From NCBI GenBank assembly GCA_041650805.1, contig JBAZKM010000007.1, positions 58,449 through 122,448 on the forward strand: 64,000 nt of DNA. Reading direction: 5' to 3'. Source of the stretch: Candidatus Omnitrophota bacterium (lineage in GTDB: Bacteria; Omnitrophota; Gorgyraeia; 2-01-FULL-45-10). Position numbers and translations under genes: made by a program. Below, piece by piece: positions 7,562 through 14,466 of this stretch (positions are counted from its first letter, which is position 1; each line of letters starts with the position of its first letter). The notes under the pieces were generated by a model, which saw only the letters and a list, made by a program, of their open reading frames with translations, ran no database searches and had not been told where the DNA came from.

Positions 7562-8883
7562 GTATCGATTTTCCACAAGGCTGGTCCGAAGTAGAATTAC
7601 ATAATTGTGTAGACGTGCTCGATAGTCAGCGAGTTCCTGTTAATTCAGATGAGAGAACTAAACGACAAGGCAAGGTTCCTTACTACGGAGCAACAGGACA
7701 GGTCGGATGGATTGATGATTATCTATTTGATGAAGAATTACTGCTTATTGGCGAAGATGGGGCTCCTTTCTTCGATAAGACAAAGCCTATTGCATATATA
7801 ATCAATGGCAAAAGTTGGGTTAATAATCACGCTCACGTTTTACGTGCGATATCTAACATTACGTCAAATATATATCTAAAATATTTCCTTGATTGGTTTG
7901 ATTTCCACGATTATGTGAATGGAACAACCCGGCTTAAATTAACTCAAGGGTCAATGAATAATATTCCAGTTCGTCTTGCTCCTATCAATGAACAAAGGCG
8001 TATTCTTGCTAAGTTTGAAAAGCTATTAGACAAGGTATCTGCCTCGCAAAAGCGACTCGAGAAAATCCCTATCATCCTCAAGCGCTTTCGTCAATCCGTC
8101 CTTGCCGCCGCCTGCTCCGGGCGACTGACTACTGATTGGCGAAAACATTATCAAGAGAAGGATAGTCAGTGCGTAGATTCAGACAATAATAATGACTTGC
8201 CTGAAGGATGGACTGAGACAGTATTAGGAGAAATTGGTAAGTGGTGTTCGGGTGGAACACCATCTCGACGGAATACAGAATATTTTGGACAAGGGGTTCC
8301 GTGGGTGAAAAGCGGCGATTTGTTAGATGGTCCAATAATAAGAACTGACGAGCAGATAACAGAGCTTGGTTTGCAAAGCTCTTCCGCTAAACTGATGCCA
8401 ACCGGAACGATTTCAATGGCTTTGTATGGCGCAACAATAGGCAAGCTTGGTATAATGACATTTCCGGCAGCTACAAATCAAGCCTGTGCAAATGTTATTT
8501 CTAACGAACACATCATTAAGCCAAAATACCTTTTCTATTATCTTTTTTCCGAACGGCAACGTTTTATTGAACGTGGGCAAGGAGGCGCTCAACCAAATAT
8601 TAGTCAGGAAATTGTTCGTTCTCATCCCATAAGTTTGCCTTCTATTGATGAGCAGGAAGAAATCGTTCATAGAGTAGAGGCATTGTTTGCACTGGCTGAC
8701 CAACTCGAGGTTCGATATAACAAAGCAAAGTCACAGGTTGATAAGCTCACGCAATCCATCCTCGCTAAGGCGTTCCGTGGTGAGCTGGTTCCTCAGGACC
8801 CGGCTGACGAACCGGTGGGTGCGTTACTTGAGAAGCTTAGGGTCTCGAAAGAATCAAAGCCAACAGTCCGAATGAGAGGTTAA
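7558..8883 (+). CDS. hsdS: type I restriction-modification specificity subunit
   Basis: A 441-residue specificity subunit with two target-recognition domains: TRD1 about residues 5-150 and TRD2 about 215-390. Each is followed by a conserved helix spacer; the first begins near NEQRRILAKFEKLLDKV and includes RQSVLAAACSGRLT, the second includes QSILAKAFRGELVPQDP, the usual ending of this family. The two-TRD layout means a bipartite DNA target, whose sequence cannot be predicted here. The start overlaps the end of hsdM by four bases. One complete hsdS is present, with no spare half-genes or inverted repeats that would suggest phase variation. Confidence 0.94.
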   Translation: MSIDFPQGWSEVELHNCVDVLDSQRVPVNSDERTKRQGKVPYYGATGQVGWIDDYLFDEELLLIGEDGAPFFDKTKPIAYIINGKSWVNNHAHVLRAISNITSNIYLKYFLDWFDFHDYVNGTTRLKLTQGSMNNIPVRLAPINEQRRILAKFEKLLDKVSASQKRLEKIPIILKRFRQSVLAAACSGRLTTDWRKHYQEKDSQCVDSDNNNDLPEGWTETVLGEIGKWCSGGTPSRRNTEYFGQGVPWVKSGDLLDGPIIRTDEQITELGLQSSSAKLMPTGTISMALYGATIGKLGIMTFPAATNQACANVISNEHIIKPKYLFYYLFSERQRFIERGQGGAQPNISQEIVRSHPISLPSIDEQEEIVHRVEALFALADQLEVRYNKAKSQVDKLTQSILAKAFRGELVPQDPADEPVGALLEKLRVSKESKPTVRMRG

Positions 8884-8884
8884 T

Positions 8885-9511
8885 ATGGAACTGATACGAA
8901 TATTCGTTGATAAGGATTTCAATATCCAATGGACATTGAATCCGTGGGTGGTCATAACGGTTCTCATAGGCATTTTGGTCTTTATAAGAATTAGGCAGGG
9001 CATCTTGCATAAGGACTATGAGATTGATGAAGCAGAGTTGGGAATTGGCTCTGCAAAGGTAAAAATAAAGCCCAACTATGAGGACTTGCAAATCGCCTAT
9101 AAGTTATTAGTCGAACTAAGCACAAGAAAGATTGGCCTACTCATTGATATAGAGCACGATGTTATTGTTGAGGTATATGATTCTTGGTACAAGTTCTTCG
9201 GCGTGACCCGTGAGCTGATAAAAGACATACCGGCTTCGAAGATACGCAAGAGTGAAAGCACTCGTAACCTTGTCAATATCGCCATCGAAGTATTGAATGT
9301 GGGTATACGACCCCACTTAACCAAATGGCAGGCGAAGTTTCGTCGATGGTATGAGAATGAGTCAAAGGCTGGAAGTAACGCCGGTCTATCGCCGCAACAA
9401 ATACAGAAAAAGTTCCCCGATTACAAATCTTTAGTTGAAGATATGCAGAACGTTAACAAGAATCTCATTAAATATAAAGACGCATTAGATAGAATTGTTA
9501 TGGGTAAATAG
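8885..9511 (+). CDS. membrane-anchored protein of unknown function, partner of the TIR gene
   Basis: A 208-residue protein with one N-terminal membrane helix (about residues 19-37, NPWVVITVLIGILVFIRI) and a cytoplasmic, helix-rich remainder. Segments such as ELSTRKIGL, EVYDSWYKFFGVTRELIKD and RPHLTKWQAKFRRWYE look strongly conserved in character and match proteins I recall only as hypothetical. It starts one base after the hsdS stop, with gagagg as ribosome site, and is followed 8 bases later by the TIR gene, so all belong to the hsd transcript. It may be the membrane effector or anchor for the TIR protein; that is inference. No nuclease or NADase motif is visible. Confidence 0.8.
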   Translation: MELIRIFVDKDFNIQWTLNPWVVITVLIGILVFIRIRQGILHKDYEIDEAELGIGSAKVKIKPNYEDLQIAYKLLVELSTRKIGLLIDIEHDVIVEVYDSWYKFFGVTRELIKDIPASKIRKSESTRNLVNIAIEVLNVGIRPHLTKWQAKFRRWYENESKAGSNAGLSPQQIQKKFPDYKSLVEDMQNVNKNLIKYKDALDRIVMGK

Positions 9512-9519
9512 GAGGAAAT

Positions 9520-10236
9520 ATGAACTTTCCATTTGAAACCCCTTTGGAACGCCTGATAAGAGAATCTCGGGAAAAGCAAGAAGCAGAGAACAGGAAAAAG
9601 CTTCTGAGCGGTTTTCTTGGGTTAGCAGCAGGGTATCAGAGCAATCCATACAGTACAATATTGGGCTCCGGTCTTCTGCCTACCAAAAGGAACGTCTTTA
9701 TCTCATATCACCACGGTGACGATGCGGAAGTTAAGACGTTTATTAAGAGATGGACTGAGGCTGAGTCAGTGTTTACTCCTAAGGGATTAGGATTGAGGTT
9801 CACCGATGATATAATAAAGAGCGACAATCCGGAATATGTAATGTCACAGATAAGAGCGAAGTATATTCAGGATGCCAGCGTAACCATTGTGTTGCTCGGA
9901 ACGTGCACACATAGTCGCAGATATGTTGACTGGGAAATCAAGGCGAGCTTACGTCAAGAGAAGAATGGATTACCTAATGGCCTATTGGGCATCATATTAC
10001 CATCCCGTGGCAACACAGCCCATCTTCCTGAGCGATTCGCAGCTAACTGGACAGATGGGCACATTAACTGCTATGCTCGTTTCTGGGTCGCCCCAAGCTC
10101 TGCAACGGAACTACGAGGATGGATTGAAGATGCCTATTCCTCAAGAACAAAGAAGGCACATCTAATTAAGAACTCGGCGGATATGATGAAGAATAATGCA
10201 ACGTGTCAGTCTTGCGGATATACGCATCCTGCATAA
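9520..10236 (+). CDS. TIR-like domain protein (ThsB/DUF1863 type)
   Basis: A 238-residue protein. A helical, charged N-terminal segment (1-50) precedes a TIR-like domain at about 57-195: RNVFISYHHGDD opens the fold, GLRFTDDIIK is the second strand, IRAKYIQDASVTIVLLG the third, and DWEI carries Glu139 in the position of the catalytic glutamate of TIR NADases. This pattern fits the DUF1863/ThsB branch, which in Thoeris makes NAD-derived signals. The C-terminus ends with C-Q-S-C (229-232), half a zinc knuckle. The ribosome site aggagg lies just upstream. No ThsA (SIR2 or macro/SLOG) gene is next to it; the neighbour is the single-helix membrane protein. Confidence 0.85.
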   Translation: MNFPFETPLERLIRESREKQEAENRKKLLSGFLGLAAGYQSNPYSTILGSGLLPTKRNVFISYHHGDDAEVKTFIKRWTEAESVFTPKGLGLRFTDDIIKSDNPEYVMSQIRAKYIQDASVTIVLLGTCTHSRRYVDWEIKASLRQEKNGLPNGLLGIILPSRGNTAHLPERFAANWTDGHINCYARFWVAPSSATELRGWIEDAYSSRTKKAHLIKNSADMMKNNATCQSCGYTHPA

Positions 10237-10267
10237 AACAATCCGGCTACCTACCGTTAGTTTTGTC

Positions 10268-10296
10268 TTGACCTGAACAATATATCAATGTATACT
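10268..10296 (+). promoter_or_regulatory. sigma70 promoter of the island's right-hand operon
   Basis: TTGACC (10268-10273) and TATACT (10291-10296) are 17 bp apart, 22 bases before the ATG at 10318. The predicted start site falls within the palindrome at 10298-10311. Confidence 0.78.
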
Positions 10297-10297
10297 A

Positions 10298-10311
10298 TTA
10301 GTAATTACTAA
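10298..10311. promoter_or_regulatory. palindromic operator candidate
   Basis: TTAGTAATTACTAA is a perfect 14-bp palindrome between the -10 box and the start codon of the MerR-like gene, overlapping the expected transcription start. Binding there would block initiation; the product of the next gene is the obvious candidate ligand. Confidence 0.55.
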
Positions 10312-10317
10312 ATAACT

Positions 10318-10881
10318 ATGACATCCTATCATCAGGTCAAATTCCATACAGTAAAGGAGCTGCTTCAGCAGGCCGGTGGAAAGGTCAGCAAGAAGATGTT
10401 TGAGTATATGAGAGATACCGTTAAGTTACTCCCATCACCCATTAAGACAAGTCGAGGTCGTGGCTTGATTACATATTATCCACAGTCAGTAGCAAGCTTA
10501 TTCCTGCGGGTATTGAACGAGCAAAAGGATGGCTTCACGCTTCGGGAAATCAAGGAGAAGTTGAAGACAGAGATATCTGAAGCATTTGATGAAACGGAGT
10601 TCTGGCGTCAGGAGTTCAGCGCAAAACCCATCTCAGTAGCAGAATATTTGAGAGCAGCTGACCATCCCGGTTCTTCTTTCAAAATAAAGTTAAAGAAGGA
10701 TGATATATTGATTTCGCAGGGTAAAACAGAGAAGGATAAGATAAATACGGAGTTAAAATCACTTTGTCATTCTTGGGATGGTAAATCGATGGGTACTCTG
10801 AAAGCAATCAAAGAAAATATCGAGGCGTTAGAGAAGATTGAAATCGCTGAGCGTGTATTTGTGAATGTGAGGCCATCGTGA
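10318..10881 (+). CDS. MerR-like HTH protein of unknown role
   Basis: A 187-residue protein whose first 85 residues look like a MerR-type winged helix: HTVKELLQQAG, then a segment with LPSPIKTSRGRGLITYY and SVASLFLRV, then DGFTLREIKEKL. The C-terminal 100 residues match nothing I recognise and include two helical stretches. It is the first gene after a strong promoter with an operator-like palindrome, and its stop overlaps the GTG start of the tyrosine recombinase by four bases. A regulator of its own operon or a recombinase accessory factor are both plausible. Confidence 0.7.
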   Translation: MTSYHQVKFHTVKELLQQAGGKVSKKMFEYMRDTVKLLPSPIKTSRGRGLITYYPQSVASLFLRVLNEQKDGFTLREIKEKLKTEISEAFDETEFWRQEFSAKPISVAEYLRAADHPGSSFKIKLKKDDILISQGKTEKDKINTELKSLCHSWDGKSMGTLKAIKENIEALEKIEIAERVFVNVRPS

Positions 10882-11447
10882 AACGGCAAGGGATTCGGTA
10901 TCTTATAACCGAACAGAAGCAGCTGTTACTCAAGACCTTGAAAGTTCGTAGGGATGCTATCAGGCAATATATGATGTATAGCCTGATGCTGAACACAGGT
11001 TTGCGTTTGGGCGAGGTCGTCGGGCTTAATGTAGGAGATGTACAAGGCAGAACTGTTCTCGAGGTTGTTGGCAAAGGTTCTAAATCTCGTGAGATACCAT
11101 TGAACAAGGCTACGAGAGAGCATATACAGGCCTTCTTGGATTGGAGGAGAAGGAATTATGGGTTACCGCTTTCTGACGACCCTCTCTTCACCAGTCGGCT
11201 CGGTAAGCGCATTAGCAAGCGAGCCGTTCAAAGAGACCTTACCAAATGGATAAAGAAGGCTGGTATTGAAGGGCATTTTACGCCACACGCCCTCAGGCAT
11301 ACGGTCGGTACAGAACTACTGAATAAGACCGGGAACCTACGGGTCGTGCAGGAATTTCTCGGCCACGCTGATATATCTACGACCCAGATATATACACACG
11401 TCAGCCGGGAACAGATACAGCAGGCTGCGGAGCTGCTCGTATCGTAA
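10878..11447 (+). CDS. tyrosine recombinase lacking the core-binding domain
   Basis: A 189-residue protein, about 100 residues shorter than XerC/D-type enzymes. The catalytic domain is complete: Arg43 in NTGLRLGE, Lys66 in the beta-hairpin, His137-x-x-Arg140 in HALRHT, His163 in LGHADI and the nucleophile Tyr172 in TTQIYTHV. The N-terminal SAM-like DNA-binding domain is missing; the upstream co-translated MerR-like protein might supply DNA binding. It starts with GTG overlapping the upstream stop. It is a second recombinase inside an element that already has a serine integrase, so it may resolve dimers, invert something or mark an older nested element. Confidence 0.88.
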   Translation: MKRQGIRYLITEQKQLLLKTLKVRRDAIRQYMMYSLMLNTGLRLGEVVGLNVGDVQGRTVLEVVGKGSKSREIPLNKATREHIQAFLDWRRRNYGLPLSDDPLFTSRLGKRISKRAVQRDLTKWIKKAGIEGHFTPHALRHTVGTELLNKTGNLRVVQEFLGHADISTTQIYTHVSREQIQQAAELLVS

Positions 11448-11552
11448 CGACGCTTTATATAGAAATAGCGGCGTTGTGATTCATCCGCAAGCTTGGAAAT
11501 AAGCCAAAATTGCGGTATAAAGCGGCGTTCGAATCAATCCGAGGTGGACAAA

Positions 11553-12386
11553 GTGGACAATAATGGCCCGGTATGGAGACGTGATGAGAGCGGGATTGCC
11601 ATTGATGTTGAGTTTGGCCCCATCGAAGTTGATGTCGAGTTCCCCATATCGGAACGTGAGTATGGATGCCATATCGATAGCTTTCTTGAATTAAGGGCCA
11701 AGCGGATTCAGAAGGAGCTTGGATATTACTTTGCTGAGCGTAAGCCTATCAGAGAAGTGGCCCGGATAGTCGGTGTATCGAAGTCGCAGGTCTTCAATGA
11801 TATCTCATCGTATCGCAAGCGAATCGTTGGGGAAATCAAGGACGATGTTCGTTCAAATCGGGTAGCTATTAAGTTCTTGGTTGAGCTAATAGCTCAGGTC
11901 AATAGGCGAATAGAGATGCTCTTTGACCAGTATTACTATTTCGCAGACTGTATAACCCTTGAGAAGATACCGGTGGCAAAGGCAGCTCAAAGGATAAGGC
12001 AGAATCCGCAGGCCAGAATCCGAAATCGGGATGAGATTAGAGAGAGCTCTCGCTCTGTTCGTGTCTTTATGGATTCGCAGCGTAATATCGTTGCACAGCT
12101 TCGAGCAGAAACTCAACAGCTCCTCGATATATATAGCTCGTTCGGTTTGTGCTCTGGGGATGCGTTCGCTGAAATTCTGAAGGACGATTTGAACTTTGAA
12201 AAGAAGATTGAACAGTTCCGGGCCTTCTTCGCCAACGCAGCCGAGATAATCAAGGAAGAGGTTACGGATGCCGAGCAGAGACGGAGAATATTTAATCGCT
12301 ATGCTCTGGCCGTTGATGACGTTATCAGGAAGACCAATACTGTAAAAGAGGAGCACGAGGAAGATGATGCTGGATTATTCGCCTAA
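11553..12386 (+). CDS. HTH protein of unknown function
   Basis: A 277-residue protein if the GTG at 11553 is used; cgagg lies about 8 bases upstream. An in-frame TTG at 11493 would add 20 residues. A helix-turn-helix of the SpoIIID/resolvase type is seen at about 65-90 (PIREVARIVGVSKSQVFND), followed by long charged helices that could be a coiled coil. The C-terminus is very acidic. It overlaps the next gene by 23 bases. The order HTH plus helical region would suit a phage small terminase or a plasmid-type regulator, but neither can be supported. No membrane segment or enzyme motif is visible. Confidence 0.7.
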   Translation: MDNNGPVWRRDESGIAIDVEFGPIEVDVEFPISEREYGCHIDSFLELRAKRIQKELGYYFAERKPIREVARIVGVSKSQVFNDISSYRKRIVGEIKDDVRSNRVAIKFLVELIAQVNRRIEMLFDQYYYFADCITLEKIPVAKAAQRIRQNPQARIRNRDEIRESSRSVRVFMDSQRNIVAQLRAETQQLLDIYSSFGLCSGDAFAEILKDDLNFEKKIEQFRAFFANAAEIIKEEVTDAEQRRRIFNRYALAVDDVIRKTNTVKEEHEEDDAGLFA

Positions 12387-12654
12387 GGAGCGCTTCGATA
12401 AAATAGTCGAGATATTAGCCGAAGGTACTATCAATCTCATCAGATACAAGGCTAAGCTATCTTTAACGATGAGACAGAGTATGCAGGAATGGCTGGGAAA
12501 GGTTATGGGGATAATGGCTAAGAACAAGTTCATCAAATCCTGCACCATTACCACCTCATTTGCTGAGACCAATATCGAGAAGAATAGGCAGAGACGCTAT
12601 GTAGAGCCGACCGGTAAGACTTATTCCCTTTCCCAAACGATTGTTCGTGACTAA
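12364..12654 (+). CDS. small protein of unknown function
   Basis: A 96-residue basic protein whose start lies inside the end of the preceding HTH gene. It is mainly helical to about residue 60, then polar. I recognise no family. Tight overlap with the neighbours on both sides (the protease ATG lies one base after its stop) argues that it is translated. Confidence 0.6.
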   Translation: MMLDYSPKERFDKIVEILAEGTINLIRYKAKLSLTMRQSMQEWLGKVMGIMAKNKFIKSCTITTSFAETNIEKNRQRRYVEPTGKTYSLSQTIVRD

Positions 12655-12655
12655 G

Positions 12656-13624
12656 ATGAAGAATTTGATATTGTATGGGCTTATAATAACACTGCTGGTA
12701 ACTGGAGGACTTGCTATGGCTACAACCATTCCATCTCAAGTTAAAGACATCGTCACTTTCATATTTATTAAGGCCCCTAACGGCCAACTCGTCCCTAATG
12801 GCACTGGATTTTTCGTAGGTGTCAAAAGCGAACAAGATACGGCAAAATCTTTTGTCTATCTTGTCACAGCAAAGCACGTATTACAGGACAGTAGTAAACA
12901 GTATTACGATTCAGTATATATTCGTCTGAATAAGAAGGATAGTGGCTCTGAATTTATCCAGATACCGGTGAAGGAGAACACGACCGTATTCTTACATCAA
13001 GACCCAACCGTTGACATTGCGGTCATCCCGGCCCTCCCAGACCAGAAAATATTCGATTTCAAAATGCTTCCAGAAGAAATGCTGACTACAAAAGAACTAT
13101 TTGAAAAGAACCATATCAAAGAGGGTGATGAAGTGTTCTTCACGGGACTCTTTACTGGTCACGTAGGTGCAAAGAAGAATTATCCGATTGTGCGTTTCGG
13201 GCGTGTCGCAATGCTCACAGACGAAAAGATTGAGTGGGAAGGAGAGTTGGTCGACCTGTACTTAGTGGAAACACAGTCGTTTGGCGGGAATAGCGGGGCA
13301 CCGGTCTTCTTTTATCTCGGAGCGATACGAGACCCCGGCGTTATAAGGGTGGGTACGCCTAAACTATTTCTTGCCGGTGTGATGAAGGGTAGTTTCAATA
13401 AAGGTAACCCCATAAGCGTGGTGCAAACCAACACAATCCCAATTGCGTATGAAAATCTGGGGATAGCCGCTGTTGTTCCGGCGTATAATCTGCACGAGAT
13501 ACTCTTTTCAGACAAGCTCAGGGCGATAAGGAAATCGGCGCAACCCGTACCTGATGCTCAAGACCCCTCAAAAGCCCCTACCGTTACAGATACGGCAAAG
13601 GAAACAACCTCTTCAGGTAAGTAG
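12656..13624 (+). CDS. exported trypsin-like serine protease
   Basis: A 322-residue protein from ATG 12656 with an N-terminal hydrophobic signal (about residues 4-21, ending near LAMA). The chymotrypsin-fold triad is clear: His74 in LVTAKHV, Asp120 in DPTVDIAVIPA and Ser213 in FGGNSGAP. No PDZ domain follows, unlike DegP; the last 40 residues are a Pro/Thr/Lys-rich tail. It should act in the periplasm or outside. It is the last gene of the right-hand operon. A secreted protease is unusual island cargo; an overlapped partner of unknown function lies upstream. Confidence 0.85.
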   Translation: MKNLILYGLIITLLVTGGLAMATTIPSQVKDIVTFIFIKAPNGQLVPNGTGFFVGVKSEQDTAKSFVYLVTAKHVLQDSSKQYYDSVYIRLNKKDSGSEFIQIPVKENTTVFLHQDPTVDIAVIPALPDQKIFDFKMLPEEMLTTKELFEKNHIKEGDEVFFTGLFTGHVGAKKNYPIVRFGRVAMLTDEKIEWEGELVDLYLVETQSFGGNSGAPVFFYLGAIRDPGVIRVGTPKLFLAGVMKGSFNKGNPISVVQTNTIPIAYENLGIAAVVPAYNLHEILFSDKLRAIRKSAQPVPDAQDPSKAPTVTDTAKETTSSGK

Positions 13625-13778
13625 CCGGGATACGGTCCCTAATAACGTCTGGAAGGTCATTTGGGACGTGATACGTAGGTCTCAGGACCAGACGCTTCTG
13701 ACCGTGAGCAGTCCTCAGGATATCGAACTCAAATTCATCCGTAAAAGCAGTTTGAATAGAGAACGTCTCGGGGAGCCA
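13584..13778 (-). pseudogene. detached C-terminal segment of the serine recombinase (restored on excision)
   Basis: From the attR core the minus strand reads W-L-P then 61 more codons to a TAA at 13586-13584, in the same register as the recombinase frame that enters attL. Joining 3203-1578 to 13778-13584, as in the excised circle, gives a 606-residue recombinase whose tail includes the protein-like segment RPTYHVPNDLPDVI. In the integrated state this segment has no start codon and is probably silent. Alternatively the frame is open by chance, which for 64 codons is uncommon but not excluded. Confidence 0.55.
13770..13778 (+). other. attR core
   Basis: Second copy of GGGGAGCCA. The base before it is C rather than the G of the tRNA, so identity stops at nine bases. 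Two things support it beyond the short match: a terminator hairpin starts 2 bases to the right, and the minus-strand frame entering it is in register with the recombinase frame leaving attL and stays open for 64 codons. Confidence 0.68.
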
Positions 13779-13780
13779 TA

Positions 13781-13820
13781 AATTAAAATGCCCATTGTGT
13801 AAACAGTGGGCATTTTAATT
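13781..13820. terminator. bidirectional intrinsic terminator
   Basis: Perfect 14-bp arms (13781-13794 and 13807-13820) around a 12-base loop. The stem contains TGCCCA/TGGGCA and ends in A-rich and T-rich halves, so it can work in both directions. Before island insertion it would have followed the tRNA by two or three bases. Confidence 0.75.
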
Positions 13821-13821
13821 A

Positions 13822-13879
13822 CATCGGACCATGGCGAGACAAATTCCGAAGGAATTTGGCCGCCGCTTATGGTCCGATG
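13822..13879. repeat. nested inverted repeat
   Basis: Outer arms CATCGGACCAT and ATGGTCCGATG (11 bp, perfect) enclose an inner hairpin AAATTCC-gaa-GGAATTT. Function unknown; it could be a mobile palindromic unit or a structured RNA. Confidence 0.6.
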
Positions 13880-13885
13880 GAACAT

Positions 13886-13925
13886 AACCCTATGTAAGTA
13901 AAATACTTGCGTAGGGTTTTGTTTT
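13886..13925 (+). terminator. third hairpin with T-rich tail
   Basis: AACCCTA/TAGGGTT with an inner AAGTA/TACTT stem is followed by TTTTGTTTT. It looks like an intrinsic terminator protecting the following small gene from read-through. Its 3' part overlaps that gene's promoter. Confidence 0.55.
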
Positions 13926-13935
13926 GGAGTATTAT
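13907..13935 (+). promoter_or_regulatory. promoter of the pyrimidine-dimer glycosylase gene, leaderless
   Basis: TTGCGT (13907-13912) and TATTAT (13930-13935) are 17 bp apart. The expected start site is at the A of the ATG at 13942. Confidence 0.5.
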
Positions 13936-13941
13936 AAAAAT

Positions 13942-14271
13942 ATGAGAATATGGGATATCGCTCCAAAAAAATTATGTCGTAATCATCTATTGGGAGAACA
14001 CCGAGAATTACATGCAATATGGTCTGTTTTGACAAGGAATAAAAAGGGGTATTCTCGGCATCCGGAAACATTAAGATGGAAAGGCAAATTGGCAGCTCTA
14101 TATGCAAGGCACAAGATGCTTACCAGTGAAATGAATCGTAGAGGATATAATCATTATAGCAATCTTAATCGTGGGCTTGCAACCGGCATCAGAAAACAAT
14201 ATATATTTGTAGATTCTCGTAAAAAACAAATAGAAATCTTACGGGATAAGAATTGCAGTTGCAAGGTTTAA
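13942..14271 (+). CDS. pyrimidine dimer DNA glycosylase/endonuclease V family protein
   Basis: A 109-residue protein starting MRIWD, with RNHLLGEHRELHAIW, a KKGYSRHPETLRW segment and EMNRRGYNH. These are the features I associate with the Pyr_excise family, of which T4 DenV excises UV-induced pyrimidine dimers through an N-terminal amine. The ATG at 13942 is chosen because the family begins with this motif; an upstream ATG at 13924 would add six residues and overlap the -10 box. AT-rich relative to the chromosome and just outside the island, so possibly acquired separately. The last part (from about residue 85) is less typical. Confidence 0.75.
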   Translation: MRIWDIAPKKLCRNHLLGEHRELHAIWSVLTRNKKGYSRHPETLRWKGKLAALYARHKMLTSEMNRRGYNHYSNLNRGLATGIRKQYIFVDSRKKQIEILRDKNCSCKV

Positions 14272-14466
14272 TTCACTAATCATTTTCTCCGCCTCCTCCG
14301 TATACAAAAACCTTATAGTCTCCTCACCATCCACAAAATACCCGCAAGTCGTAGCCGCCGTTTCAACGTCGGCTACTCTGTGGATAACTTCCCGGCTCGA
14401 TCAAATACTAGAGGACAGCGGCCGTTTTTTGATGTAAAATGGCGATACAGTATAACGGAGGGTAAG

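Larger units (their letters stand above)
1578..13778. mobile_element. 12.2-kb integrative defence island in tRNA-Asn
   Basis: The element begins directly after the tRNA CCA and ends with a second copy of the tRNA-terminal GGGGAGCCA at 13770-13778. It carries its own serine recombinase at the left end. It is visibly AT-richer than the flanking chromosome. Just outside the right copy lies a 14-bp-arm terminator hairpin, which is what should follow a tRNA gene, so the empty site would read tRNA, 2-3 bases, terminator. Cargo is a type I restriction-modification operon, a membrane/TIR protein pair and a tail of regulator, short tyrosine recombinase, HTH protein and exported protease. No replication, capsid or conjugation genes are seen, so it is probably not self-transmissible. 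Confidence 0.82.

Noticed and set aside
9520..10236. Complete Thoeris system
   Set aside because: A TIR gene of the right type is present, but no SIR2, macro or SLOG-TIR effector (ThsA) is next to it, so the name would overstate the evidence.
13554..13781. Plus-strand frame of 75 codons after the protease gene
   Set aside because: It overlaps the protease end in another frame, has no ribosome site, and lies opposite the better-supported recombinase tail.
14239..14400. Minus-strand open frame of about 53 codons with protein-like sequence (…RVADVETAATTCGYF…)
   Set aside because: No start codon lies between the upstream stop and the frame, it overlaps the glycosylase gene end, and I recognise no family. 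It may be a gene fragment, but the evidence is too thin to annotate.
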